The position numbers were made by a program, and so were the translations under genes. A stretch of 64,000 nucleotides of DNA from Amanita rubescens (taxonomy: Eukaryota > Basidiomycota > Agaricomycetes > Agaricales > Amanitaceae): positions 957,986 to 1,021,985 of the forward strand of contig WION01000006.1 of the NCBI GenBank assembly GCA_015039365.1, in the 5' to 3' direction. Below, piece after piece: positions 23,039-32,128 of the stretch (its first letter is position 1; each line of letters begins with the position of its first letter). The notes beneath the pieces are model-generated. The model was not told the DNA's origin, searched no databases, and worked only from the letters and a program-made list of their open reading frames with translations.

Positions 23039-23956
23039 ATGTCGCAGAACAATAGCGGCGTCCGAGTAGGCAACCAGCTCCAAGCCTCTCCTTCTGGTGG
23101 TGGGCCTCCGCTTTATTCAGAGCCGAGACAAGCCAGTTCAAAGCCAAAAAAGCGCCGAGGTCTATCGAACTCGGAACTCGTTGAACTGGGCTTGCACTTG
23201 AGCGACGAAGACATCCTTCGGGACGAAAATTGGATCTGTTGGAAATCCCGGATATTGAACCTGCTTGACATAGCCGATCTAAGAGGCTACCCCCTGGGCC
23301 AGATTCCGCAGCCCGACAAGGATCGCGAGCCTGACGAATACGAGATTTGGGATGAACGCGATCAGGAAGCGTTCTACATTCTTTTTCGCAACATTAGCCA
23401 TCAACAGTTACTACATATACCGGCGGTCAGCTACACCCAGGACATGACGTCGGCGGAATTATGGAACAGTCTACGACAGATTAATGAAAACCATTCTTGG
23501 TTGGCGGTGGGGTTGAAGATGCGAAAATTTTACAGTGCACGAGCCGGAGAAGGCTCCGACATAGAAAAACATCTATCCGACTTGCAGAAACTCCGCCTCG
23601 AATTGGCCGATGCAAATCATCATATTAAGGATGATCTCTTCAACTGCATCGTCGTCACAAGTTTACCTCCGTCGTGGGATGACTATACGGCGCATATTAG
23701 GGGTTTGCTATCTTTTCAAGGCGAGACGGGCATCAGTACACCGAGATTAGTCAGAATGCTGGTGTACAAGTATCGACATGGTCTCAAACCTAGTAGCACC
23801 AAGAAGCGCAAACGGGAAGGCGAGGCCTGTGGGATCTGCCGAAAAGACAATCACATCGCTGACGAGTGCCGTTGGAAGAGCGTAGGCTATTGCACTCACT
23901 GCAAACGAGGCGGTCATTGGACCAGAAAATGCTGGTCGAAAGGAAGGTCAGGTTGA
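23039..23956 (+). CDS. Gag-like protein with two CCHC zinc knuckles (Ty1/copia type)
   Basis: Single uninterrupted ORF of 305 aa. The N-terminus is Ser/Gly/Pro-rich with a basic SSKPKKRRG. The middle is a copia-type gag fold (UBN2-like): WICWKSRILNLL, SAELWNSLRQI, KMRKFYSA, IEKHLSDLQKLRLELA and VVTSLPPSWDDYT. Two zinc knuckles close it: CGICRKDNHIADEC and CTHCKRGGHWTRKC, both C-x2-C-x4-H-x4-C. No protease, integrase or reverse transcriptase follows and no flanking LTR pair was seen. It is either a gag relic kept intact by chance or a captured gag gene. Confidence 0.75.
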   Translation: MSQNNSGVRVGNQLQASPSGGGPPLYSEPRQASSKPKKRRGLSNSELVELGLHLSDEDILRDENWICWKSRILNLLDIADLRGYPLGQIPQPDKDREPDEYEIWDERDQEAFYILFRNISHQQLLHIPAVSYTQDMTSAELWNSLRQINENHSWLAVGLKMRKFYSARAGEGSDIEKHLSDLQKLRLELADANHHIKDDLFNCIVVTSLPPSWDDYTAHIRGLLSFQGETGISTPRLVRMLVYKYRHGLKPSSTKKRKREGEACGICRKDNHIADECRWKSVGYCTHCKRGGHWTRKCWSKGRSG

Positions 23957-24096
23957 GAAGGTGGATTTATTAGTCAGCCTCTTTTTGTACAGTACGACCA
24001 TGGAGCTGGATGCAGGAGACATCGTGGTATTATTGCCGCCCTAAAATATCAAAATTGATTGACCGTCTTTAGGTCAGGCGAAAGAGAAAGAGGCAT

Positions 24097-25038
24097 TTGA
24101 TTAGCAGCGCATATAACTGTTGTTTGCTATGCAAAAACCCAGAAGAGGCCACTTTAACAACTGATGTTCAATTTTCTGCTACATATACCAACACCACCGA
24201 AGTCCAAGCTTCTCCAGAACCTGCGTCGGACGTTTTACAAGATTTGGCATCGCAAGTCTATGCTGCTAGTGGGCCTCTTCCCGCAATTCTGGACGAAATG
24301 ACTGTTACGTCCAACTCGGACCATGTTGAAAACTTGGTGACCGTAGATACTTTCCTCAAGCGGCGTGTAAGGCCCAGGAAGTATAGAGCGCGATTCAACA
24401 AGCTCACTAACGTGGAGGAAGACGAAGACGAAGTGGAATGCTTGCATTTACGCACTAGACGAATTCAAAGAACTATCGCTTCTAGCCCAGCTCCGGGAAC
24501 TTCTGATTCTAACGCTCTCCATTCGATCCACAAAGATCGCCACCGCAAGTTTCGCAGACCAAAGCGAAATCGTCTGGCAGAAAAGCTTCTGACCGCAGTA
24601 ATGATGACGAGTGGCGAACCCAATGAAGAACTATTACAGTCCGGAGCTGACGACGAAAACCCAAGAATTCCCTTATCGATGGTTGCTGTACCGCGACCCT
24701 CGACTATATCAAAGCCGAGAAAGTGGTGCTTGGTTGATCCCAGAAAAGTGGCGACACCTTTTCGCGCCTCTGTATTTCGAACGACAGGAGAAGGGAGGGC
24801 GTTGGCAGAAACTCCAATGTCATATGAACGTTTCGCGCATCAGAGATTTGAAGTGGTTCGCGAAACGAATAACGACGGAGTGGTAGAGTGCTGGAGAGGG
24901 GAGCCAAGTTCTCCGTGCGAAAGGCGCCGCGCAGCGAAAAGATCTGAATCGGACGCAATCAGTACCATTTATCAGCCTCCCAAGTCGAAGAAACGCACGA
25001 AAAAACCGCGGTACATCCCTATTTGTTTCGGAGGCTGA
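24097..25038 (+). CDS. Basic low-complexity protein, unknown, downstream of gag-like ORF
   Basis: Open frame of 313 aa with many Arg, Lys, Ser, Pro and acidic clusters (NVEEDEDEVECLHL, RKFRRPKRNRLAEK, PPKSKKRTKKPRYIP). No domain recognised. A possible acceptor (gtctttag) lies at about 24072 and the same frame is open back to it, so this could be a later exon of the gag-like gene; a GT donor sits near 23948 but the phases do not fit cleanly. The basic clusters suggest nucleic-acid binding or nuclear location, by inference only. Confidence 0.4.
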   Translation: MISSAYNCCLLCKNPEEATLTTDVQFSATYTNTTEVQASPEPASDVLQDLASQVYAASGPLPAILDEMTVTSNSDHVENLVTVDTFLKRRVRPRKYRARFNKLTNVEEDEDEVECLHLRTRRIQRTIASSPAPGTSDSNALHSIHKDRHRKFRRPKRNRLAEKLLTAVMMTSGEPNEELLQSGADDENPRIPLSMVAVPRPSTISKPRKWCLVDPRKVATPFRASVFRTTGEGRALAETPMSYERFAHQRFEVVRETNNDGVVECWRGEPSSPCERRRAAKRSESDAISTIYQPPKSKKRTKKPRYIPICFGG

Positions 25039-25343
25039 CTGATCCTTATAGTTGGCAGGGGGAAGTCAAACACGAATGCTCAGACTTTGAGCTCGTCACA
25101 ACGCGCCCCTGCCGCATCTGACTGTGGACGAAAGCCTCTGGATATGGTTCCCGTACTAATCAAGTCGCGTACAAGCGATTGAAGTGAAAATCAGCTTGCT
25201 CCAGTAAATGCGCATATAATACTAATAGAAGACAAATCTCATCGATTGTGACAACAATAACTGTCATGATACACCTGCACCGAGTGGACTGGGTATCTCG
25301 TTTCCTTCTCTATCGCAACACGGCACAGTTGCTCCTGGCACCA
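25039..25343. other. No gene recognised
   Basis: Spacer between the basic-protein ORF and the convergent DUF6914-like gene. No clear structure beyond ordinary sequence. Confidence 0.4.
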
Positions 25344-25991
25344 TCATCTCGACACTTTCTGGTGATCTCCATTTATCAGAAAACTGGTTTCCAATATGCC
25401 AAAAGTCTGGAATTGGAAGTGGGGGAAGTTCAGGAATCCTTTTTGCATCATTGAGAAGCTGCTCGTACGATAGTTAAATAGTCTTTTAAATTTAATAGAG
25501 AATCGTACTTTGAGAGCTTCAAAAACCCAAGTTGTACACCGCCATTCTGGACGGTCTTCCGCGTACTTTGGAATATCCACGTTTCTTACAATCTCTTCGA
25601 CCGTCTGGTCTTCTCCGAGAGATTCTCTGGGCTCTATCACCCCGACCAACATCAAAGCGACGAGTCTCATCCTTAACGGCGTGTCTCCAACCGTCGCATC
25701 GTCTTTCTCGACCCGAAGCTCCCATGAAATGCGTCCTTTGCCTCTTTCATCGGCGACGGGTACGTTCACTACATGATATTTTGACGCGGTTTTGCTCTCG
25801 AATTCCGGTGCTGCGGACTTGGAGAGAACGTATCTGAGGCGGCGCGACACGCGTGCGACCGTGGTGCTAGGGCTTGGATCAGGCAGGACGATCAGGGCGG
25901 TATGGTACCTCCCCGGACTGGTTGGCCTGGGCGTCCGTGCATAGTATGCAATGTACAGATTGCGTCGATTGGCAGTGCTTTGGTTTCGCAT
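25344..25991 (-). CDS. DUF6914-like Agaricomycete protein
   Basis: ORF of 215 aa. Recognisable blocks of the family are the N-terminal LYIAYYARTP...YHTALIVLP, the central SKYHVVNVPV...RISWELRVEKDD, the LVALMLVGVIEPRESL segment and RPEWRCTTWVFEALKVR. The family is expanded in mushroom-forming fungi and has no known function. The last 45 residues (RLFNYRTSSFS onward) are not typical and may be read-through of an intron with donor near 25480, so the true C-terminus is uncertain. Confidence 0.6.
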   Translation of the reverse strand: MRNQSTANRRNLYIAYYARTPRPTSPGRYHTALIVLPDPSPSTTVARVSRRLRYVLSKSAAPEFESKTASKYHVVNVPVADERGKGRISWELRVEKDDATVGDTPLRMRLVALMLVGVIEPRESLGEDQTVEEIVRNVDIPKYAEDRPEWRCTTWVFEALKVRFSIKFKRLFNYRTSSFSMMQKGFLNFPHFQFQTFGILETSFLINGDHQKVSR

Positions 25992-26239
25992 GCTGTTGTT
26001 CTCAAGGTTCTAGTCTTGTGTAATGGATGAACAGGACACTTACCAATCATATTGTTACTGAGATGGGAACGCGGGAACGTCGACTCTGGACATCAACCTC
26101 AACTTCTGCAGAATCTGCAACACACATGTAAGTACACGTAAAGTTTATCATAGGGCTTGGTCTATAACAATGAGGCCTTGCCAAGCGCCTTATTTGTATA
26201 CTGCAATCGTCAACGATTTTTAAAAATTCTCCTCGTTCC

Positions 26240-27136
26240 AGTCTTGGACAACGCCTCTTCCACCTGCGGGCAGATGTAACTGCACCAGTTGCAGTACTTC
26301 AAAACTTGGAGGACTTTATGCGATCGGAAGCAGATGATCAAAACTGTCCAGTAGCGATTTTGCTAGCTCGTTCATGCGAGCTGGTGTAGACGCCACTGCT
26401 ATGATGACTGTGTCGCCAATCCCCACATCTCCGATTCCCTACTATGCCAGGCTTTCTAAAGATGCTGAAAGGGACACAACGCGCAACATTACGAACGATC
26501 CACCACCATGGAGCGCCGCACCTGAGCCTATGACGCTGAGCTCGCAGCTTTCGGAATGACGATGGTAACGTGGGGATGTGAAGCCATTCACCGACAATAA
26601 GGACACCATTTCGGGCGCCTTTGATACTACAACTAGAACATCTCGCTACGTATAGACCGCCACATCCGCATCGCGTGGTGCTGGTACGTGGCATCGAAAG
26701 AAATAGACGAGACCATTTAGCCAAGACAGGACAAAGCAACATCGTCGTCCGCCCGGGCGTCCTACGCGAGCACTTTATTAAAGCCGAAAAGGAATTTATG
26801 ATCAAATGGTGGCGGCGCCGTGCCAAAGTACCGTCATGCATAGGAAAAAACTGGCTCTAACTCCGTCGCAAAGGCAAATCTTTCAACCAACTCCTCTTTC
26901 TTTTGGATCCATCCGACGGTGATGTTGGCATGATGGCTCGTATCATGCGCACTCTGACTAACCATGCACTAACAGGTGAATCTGACAACGTGCGGCAAGT
27001 AATCGCACCCCTTCTCTCCGAGAAAAAGAATGCAGACCTCCTCGTCAGATCCCTGAAAGAAAACCCAACGGCCGCCACATTTGAAGACCTTCCCGTACCT
27101 TTTGTGCCGCTTGTTTCACCGCCTATGCTTAGTTAA
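26240..27136 (+). other. Unresolved coding-like stretch
   Basis: Several segments look protein-like: DQNCPVAILLARSCELV near 26338 on the plus strand, GIGDVGIGDTVIIAVAST on the minus strand, and on the plus strand WWRRRAKVPSC (to a stop at 26858-26860) and then in the same frame LDPSDGDVGMMARIMRTL to a stop at 27136. No single exon chain or family could be established, and a broken gene is possible. Confidence 0.3.
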
Positions 27137-27454
27137 CCTTTGACTACGTACATCTCGCTCCTCGTGCGTCTTACCGCACGTATAAGCCTCTCGAGTCGAC
27201 TACTTAGACATGCAAAGCCTACGATACCCTCAAACCTCGTTTTTGTTCAACAAAAAAAAAGACTACCTGTTACGAAATAGTGCTTACTTCTCACGCCTGT
27301 TCAACATCAACAGTTCTCCTTAACACGTCATGTAAGTGAAAGCCCAATAACAGAAAGAGAGAGATTTTGCTCATTCCGTCCGTATAGGAGTACTCTTACA
27401 TCACGGTCACAGCCGGTTGCAGTCAAGTCTCGCCAAAAACGTAAAATTGCAAGG

Positions 27455-27772
27455 ATGTCGCTTGGCTACGTCGTACCTTACAAGTCCCTTCTCGATTACA
27501 CACAGAAGAAAAACCTAACAGCGCACCACAAAAGGCCTTTGGGAAATAGTGGCCTAATAAGCATGGCGATCTCGCATATTGAACGTGAAATAGGCGGCGG
27601 GCTATTCCTGCACTGGGTGAAGGATGGCTCCGATGATATCCCCCTCCTCGCCGTCGCCACTAACACAAAGTCTAGGTTGATGGCTATGGGAACACCTGAA
27701 CGAATTCAAGCGCTGAAATCTGCATTGGGCATGGAGGATGACCCCCAGTGGTTGAGCTGTCGTAATGGTTGA
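27455..27772 (+). CDS. Small conserved-type protein, unknown
   Basis: ORF of 105 aa: GYVVPYKSLLDYTQ, GNSGLISMAISHIEREIGGG, LFLHWVKDGSDDIPLLAVAT and PERIQALKSALGMEDDPQW. The regular alternation of helical and strand-like segments suggests a folded alpha/beta protein. I do not recognise the family and give no function. An upstream spliced start exon is possible because a GTAAGT donor and a tag acceptor lie at 27330-27388. Confidence 0.5.
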   Translation: MSLGYVVPYKSLLDYTQKKNLTAHHKRPLGNSGLISMAISHIEREIGGGLFLHWVKDGSDDIPLLAVATNTKSRLMAMGTPERIQALKSALGMEDDPQWLSCRNG

Positions 27773-27870
27773 GTGGCAATGGCACATTGTAAATCAGCGG
27801 GATTCCAAGTTCTCTCAGAGTAATTCATCGAATATACACGTAGTAGACGAGATGCTCGAGTGCGCATCAC

Positions 27871-28040
27871 AGCTCGCGTCGCGTAAACAGACTCAAACAG
27901 CATAGGCGCGATGTCATTCAACGGAACACCGCTCCGATGGGCAGGGCAGACGCTTCGACCGCAGCACGTTTCTCGCCTGCCACTACTAAAATCCGCCTGC
28001 CGCTCCTCAGACGACGATAACCCGCCCTCGTCCGCTAGGT
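27871..28040 (+). pseudogene. Truncated copy of the 5' end of the SUN-domain gene
   Basis: Matches 34321-34570 at the start of the SUN gene: the leader (CGCGTCGCG.AAACAGAC.CA), the start codon context GGCGCGATGTCATTCAACGG, the ACCGCAGCACGTTTCTCG segment and the TCAGACGACGATAA segment. About 110 bp, including the whole first intron and its flanks, are missing in the copy, and frame is lost, so it is a dead fragment. Confidence 0.8.
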
Positions 28041-28444
28041 GATGTTGGGTGGCGGGAAACACGATGTTCGTTTGGGGACTGTTTGTGGACATGTCGAAAG
28101 CGGATTCAGCTTGTGCATGGGAGAATTGCGTAGTTCTCCTGTCTGTTCCATTCATGTAAGTCAGCTGCTTTGTCGTTCGGACGGAATGCTTTTATGTCTC
28201 GCAGGGATGTTGATGCTATGGGCTCTACTAGCGATGATGGTCGTTCTATAGGAGACACCGCGACGGAAAAAGCGCTTGACCATAGCCTGCCAGATAGTGC
28301 GACAGTCCTCCACTTGATCCGAAAATGAGGAGATGACGAGCGTAATAGTGTCGACGAAGCTGATTCAAGGAATGGTCTTACGATGTATGTCATGAGTCTC
28401 ATCTTGATTCTGATTACTGAGCCGAGCGTTTTTATTATATCTAG

Positions 28445-29307
28445 ATGGAGCCATTGTACCGTTACCTCTTATCGATTCTCAGTTTATTACCAAGGACAGT
28501 TGAGACAATAACCGATCATCTACCTATCTTGGAATCGGCTTTGCTTAGATACCAACTCAGGACTTCATTAGCGGCCGAAACCTTCAGGACCGGGCATCCA
28601 AGTGTAGGGGAGCCCCGAGAGGGACTCGTTAGGTGCCTTGCATGCGCTGGTCAATCTGAAGAAACATCCTCTGCGTCAGAAGGGGACTCTGTGAAGACAC
28701 CCCAACAAACCTTTGCGTTTGCTTCCCTCTTCGTCGTCAACACCGTTTGACGATGCTTCTTGCGAGCCAGGTAAAGCAAAGAAGTTTGTTCCACAAATGC
28801 AATGCATGGATGACAAACTTTCGTATATATGGACAGCTGTACGGCCTCTCCATCATCATCACACCTACAGAACGTGACAAACTGCTATTCTCGAATGCTA
28901 CTACACCGTCCTCCTCCTTTACTCTTCCGAGTCCTCCTGAAGTCAAGCGTTCCAGTTTTACTGTTAAGGTGGTCTCACTTGCCTCCCCGACATGATGGAT
29001 TGCAGTGAGAAACCAGGCGACTGGATCCAGGAAGTGCCTACACATCTCTGCGGAAGATAAGGAAAGCAGTTCGTGCCATGAGGTCGCCATCTCAGCCACC
29101 ATGTCCAAAGCAAAATTCGTCCATCAGCACCCAACGACACCCAAGATCAAAGGCGATCAGGAAGGCATGTTTAGTTCTCTGCCGCTTCCTAGCTTGCTGG
29201 AGACATGTAAGAGGCTGGCGGCAACTCCGCCTTCTCCTACGTCTCGTCGAGCCGAGCCCATCAGTGCGGACGTTTCAAGAGTTGGATTTCAGTTCGACAT
29301 CACTTGA
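28445..29307 (+). CDS. Possible gene of unknown function, model unresolved
   Basis: Two open frames look coding but cannot be joined with confidence: 28445-28750 (MEPLYRYLLSILSLLPRTVE to FAFASLFVVNTV) and 29102-29307 (MSKAKFVHQHPTTPKIKGDQ to SRVGFQFDIT). Between them a different frame reads PFDDASCEPGKAKKF. No family is recognised. It may be one multi-exon gene or decayed sequence. Confidence 0.3.
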
Positions 29308-29689
29308 TCTAAGACCTCCAACTTTGTTGCAACGCATCAGAGGAGGGGTCAAGCCCATCAAAATCTGCGAAATAGAGTAACTTTGCGCCGGACGCGGTCT
29401 CAAACCATTACTTGCCAGTCCTACCTGCCTTACCTTGATCAATGGTACTCTGCATTTTTTGATGGAAGTAGATTAAGTCATAGTATGTAAGACTAAGTAA
29501 GCCATCTAGGTTACTACCTAAGGGAAATTCTTGATGACTATAAGACAACTTGTGACAAAAGCTGATGCAAAAGGTGATGGGTATCATTGCTGCTGCTTTT
29601 ACCTTCTTGATGCTTCAAGTAGTAGACTCAATCTGTGTTTCATTAAGTGGAAAGTTGTGGTTGGGTGTTGGGACCCCACACCCATTAAC
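29308..29689. other. AT-rich spacer, no gene recognised
   Basis: Low-information, AT-rich sequence between the unresolved ORFs and the 3' end of the TPR tract. Short frames only. Confidence 0.35.
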
Positions 29690-29771
29690 ATTTATGTGCA
29701 AGCAAAACATCAGCCTCATCCAACCTCCCCTGACTTTGGTATGTGACTGTTAGATTAGCCATGCTTTGGCA

Positions 29772-29794
29772 GACACTTTGACCGTCAAAGTGTC
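29772..29794. repeat. Perfect 11-bp inverted repeat with 1-base spacer
   Basis: GACACTTTGAC, one C, GTCAAAGTGTC. It lies inside the last TPR unit, at a place where other units have only a simple CCCAGACACTCTGACAAGC, so about 19 bases were gained and the reading frame lost. Confidence 0.7.
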
Positions 29795-29871
29795 AGTGGG
29801 TGGTGTGATCCAAGCTTTTCTTTCATTGCCTCCATGACTTGTACCTCCAGCTTCTCTGCTTCATCCCACCT

Positions 29872-30390
29872 CATCAGCAACCCTGCAAAAAAACTTACAA
29901 ACTTATTGCATTAAGATCATTAGCTACCCCTAGTTATCTGACACCCCAGTTAATAGTCAACAAGTTGGGGTCAGTAACTGTCAGTTACCCAAAGTCTCTT
30001 TGGAAAGTTTGTCCATGAGTTCATAAGATACTCTTCCAGGTTTTTGCCCTGTCAGTAAGATCATCAGTCTCCATCAGTCTCCATCAGTTTGTTTGTAGAC
30101 CTGTCAATGGGATCATAAGTCTCTATTAGTCTACATCAGTTCCTTAGTAGGTTGGTCAATGGGATCATAGGTCTACATCAGTTCCTTTGTAGGTTGGTCA
30201 ATGGGATCATAAGTTTCTATCAGTTCTTTTGTAGGTCTGTCAATAAGTTCATAAGTTCATAAGATGCCAAGTCTATAAGTTTATAAGTCCATAAGATGTC
30301 ATAAGTCCCCATCAGTTACCATAAATGGCAAGTCAATAAGTTCATAAGTTGCCACAAGTTGCCATAAGTTGCCATAAGTTTTTTTGCAGG
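29872..30390. mobile_element. 519-bp element with 25-bp inverted ends (MITE-like)
   Basis: The left end CATCAGCAACCCTGCAAAAA and the right end, read as reverse complement, are identical for about 26 bases. Flanks restore the expected TPR sequence (ccacct / ctcccctgg) if a 2-bp CT target is duplicated. The interior is AT-rich with many short direct repeats of CATAAGT, CCATCAGT and GTTCATAAG, and no ORF. It interrupts a TPR unit. Superfamily not assigned. Confidence 0.8.
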
Positions 30391-30439
30391 GTTGCTGATG
30401 CTCCCCTGGTTCCAGTATGTGGCTGCTAGACAGGCCATG

Positions 30440-31227
30440 CTCATCAGAGTGTCTCAGTGGTGTGGTCCAAGCTTTTCTTTGCTTTCTTCTATGACTTGTA
30501 CCTCCAGCTTCTCTGCTTCATTCCACTTCCCCTGCCTCTTGTATGTGGCTGCTAGGTTACCCATGCTTGTCAGAGTGTCTGGGTGGTGTGATCCAAGCTT
30601 TTCTTTCCTTGCCTCTATGATGTGTACATCCAGTTTCTCTGCTTCATCCCACTTTCCCAGGCTCCGGTATGTGACTGCTAGATTAGCCATACTTGTCAGA
30701 GTCTCTGGGTGGTGCAATCCAAGCTTCTCTTTGCATGCCTCCATGTCTTGTACCTGCAGCTTCTCTGCTTCATCCCACTTTCCCAGGCTCCGGTATGTGA
30801 CTGCTAGATTACCCATGCTTGTCAGAGTGTCTGGGTGGTGCAATCCAAGCTTCTCTTTGCATGCCTCCATGTTTTGTACCTGCAGCTTCTCTGCTTCATC
30901 CCACCTCCCCTGGTTCCGGTATGTGACTGCTAGATTAGCCATGCTTGTCAGAGTGACTTGGTGGTGTAGTCCAAGCTTTTCTTTCATTGCCTCCATGCCT
31001 TGTACCTGCAGCTTCTCTGCTTCATCCCACCTTCCCTGCCTTTGGTATGTGACTGCTAGATTACCCATGCTTGTCAGAGTGTCTGGGTGGTGTGATCCAA
31101 GCTTTTCTTTCCTTTCCTCCATGACATGTACCTCCAGCTTCTCTGCCTCATCCCACCTCCCTTGCTTCTGGTATGTGAATGCTAGATTAGTCATGCTTGT
31201 CAGAGTGTCTGGGTGGTGTGATCCAAG
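30440..31227 (-). repeat. 126-bp tandem repeat, TPR coding units
   Basis: Units recur every 126 bp with CATGCTTGTCAGAGTGTCTG (plus-strand view) at about 30563, 30689, 30815, 30941, 31067 and 31193. Copies are nearly identical at the DNA level, which points to recent expansion or homogenisation. Confidence 0.85.
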
Positions 31228-31235
31228 CTTTTATT

Positions 31236-32125
31236 TAGTGTTTCTATTTCCAGTCTCTCAGGACCGAAAAAGACCGGAACTGGACCGGACCAGGACCGAT
31301 TTGGACCGGACTGCAGTCTCAGGTCTTAGGAGGTCCAAGGGCAGTCCGGTTCCAGTCTTTTTAAATTTTTAAAATCAAAAAAACCGCAAAAGACCGGTCT
31401 AGACCGGTCCTAGACCGCTAATTGTCACATGTGACCAACACAGTCATGTTCTCCTATATTTTAGCTTTTTTTTGAGTATTGAAACATAAAAAACGGTTGA
31501 GATTTGAGTTCACAGTAGTAAAGTTTGTCAAAAGTTATATATAACATGTGAATTTTGAAATCATCTGTTGTTGCAACACTCCAGGTAAGGTATTCTGAAA
31601 TTAACTAATCTAGGTATGCTCTAGTACATCCAATGGAACATAGTTGAACAGTGGGAGGGTGAGGGTCAGCAACACTGGGCTTCATTCTCTCTTTGGTGAT
31701 CTCTTTGGCAATCTCTTTGGCAATGTTTGGCAGTCTCCTGGCATCATCAAAAATGGTTTTATGTGGCTCATCTGAGTGCAGCTGGGTGTGAGAGGGTGTG
31801 AGAGGGTGAGGGTTAGGAACATATTGATATTTATGAAGTTTTGTAGTTTTAAATTGTTGTATGGGAGACATAGGGACATAGAAACTAATGTAAGGACTGG
31901 TCCAGACCAGTCCAAGACCAGTCCAGACCAGTCCAAGACCGGTCCAGATCAGGACCAGTCCTGGACCGGTCTTAACCGGTCTTTTTTTTAAATTAAGACC
32001 GGTCTTGCGGTCTTAAGCGGTCCGGTTCCGGTCTTTTCGATATCAGGGACACCCTGAGACCGGTCCGGTTTCGGTCTTTCCAAAAAAGGAAAAAAAACCG
32101 GACCGGACCGGACCTTGAATCACTA
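31236..32125. mobile_element. Non-autonomous hAT-like DNA transposon, 890 bp
   Basis: Flanked by an 8-bp target duplication CTTTTATT (31228-31235 and 32126-32133). The ends are TAGTGTTTC and, as reverse complement, TAGTGATTC, which fits the (C/T)AGNG ends and 8-bp duplication of the hAT superfamily. The subterminal regions carry many copies of GACCGGTC / GGACCGG in both orientations, as expected for transposase-binding repeats. No transposase ORF is present. It lies inside the NB-ARC-TPR gene. Confidence 0.83.
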
Positions 32126-32128
32126 CTT

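Larger units (their letters stand above)
29690..31227 (-). pseudogene. TPR array (kinesin-light-chain type), cut off from its NB-ARC gene
   Basis: At least seven 42-residue tetratricopeptide units of the TPR_12 type, each NLAVTYR..G.WDEAEKLQV followed by M.A.KEKLG.HHP.TLTSM. The run 30454-31194 is open for 246 codons. These arrays are the ligand-recognition or scaffold part of fungal NB-ARC-TPR proteins. A further unit at 29690-29871 (ending SQGRLDEAD) carries a palindromic insertion and a frame break, and a 519-bp element sits between it and the rest. A stop codon and an 890-bp insertion separate the array from the NB-ARC exon upstream. Confidence 0.8.

Noticed and set aside
22830..25240. 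LTR pair around the gag-like ORF
   Set aside because: Only a ~10-bp GAGCTCGTCA match was seen upstream and downstream; no long direct repeat or TSD could be found by eye.
26338..26841. 167-codon minus-strand ORF with many Cys/Arg/Trp
   Set aside because: Looks like a shadow frame; a MYND or zinc-finger pattern was considered but Cys/His spacing does not fit.
27706..28155. 149-codon minus-strand ORF
   Set aside because: It is antisense to the SUN-gene relic and has no motif of its own.
30392..31372. 326-codon plus-strand ORF
   Set aside because: It is the antisense of the 126-bp TPR repeat; the period is divisible by three so a stop-free frame on the other strand is expected.
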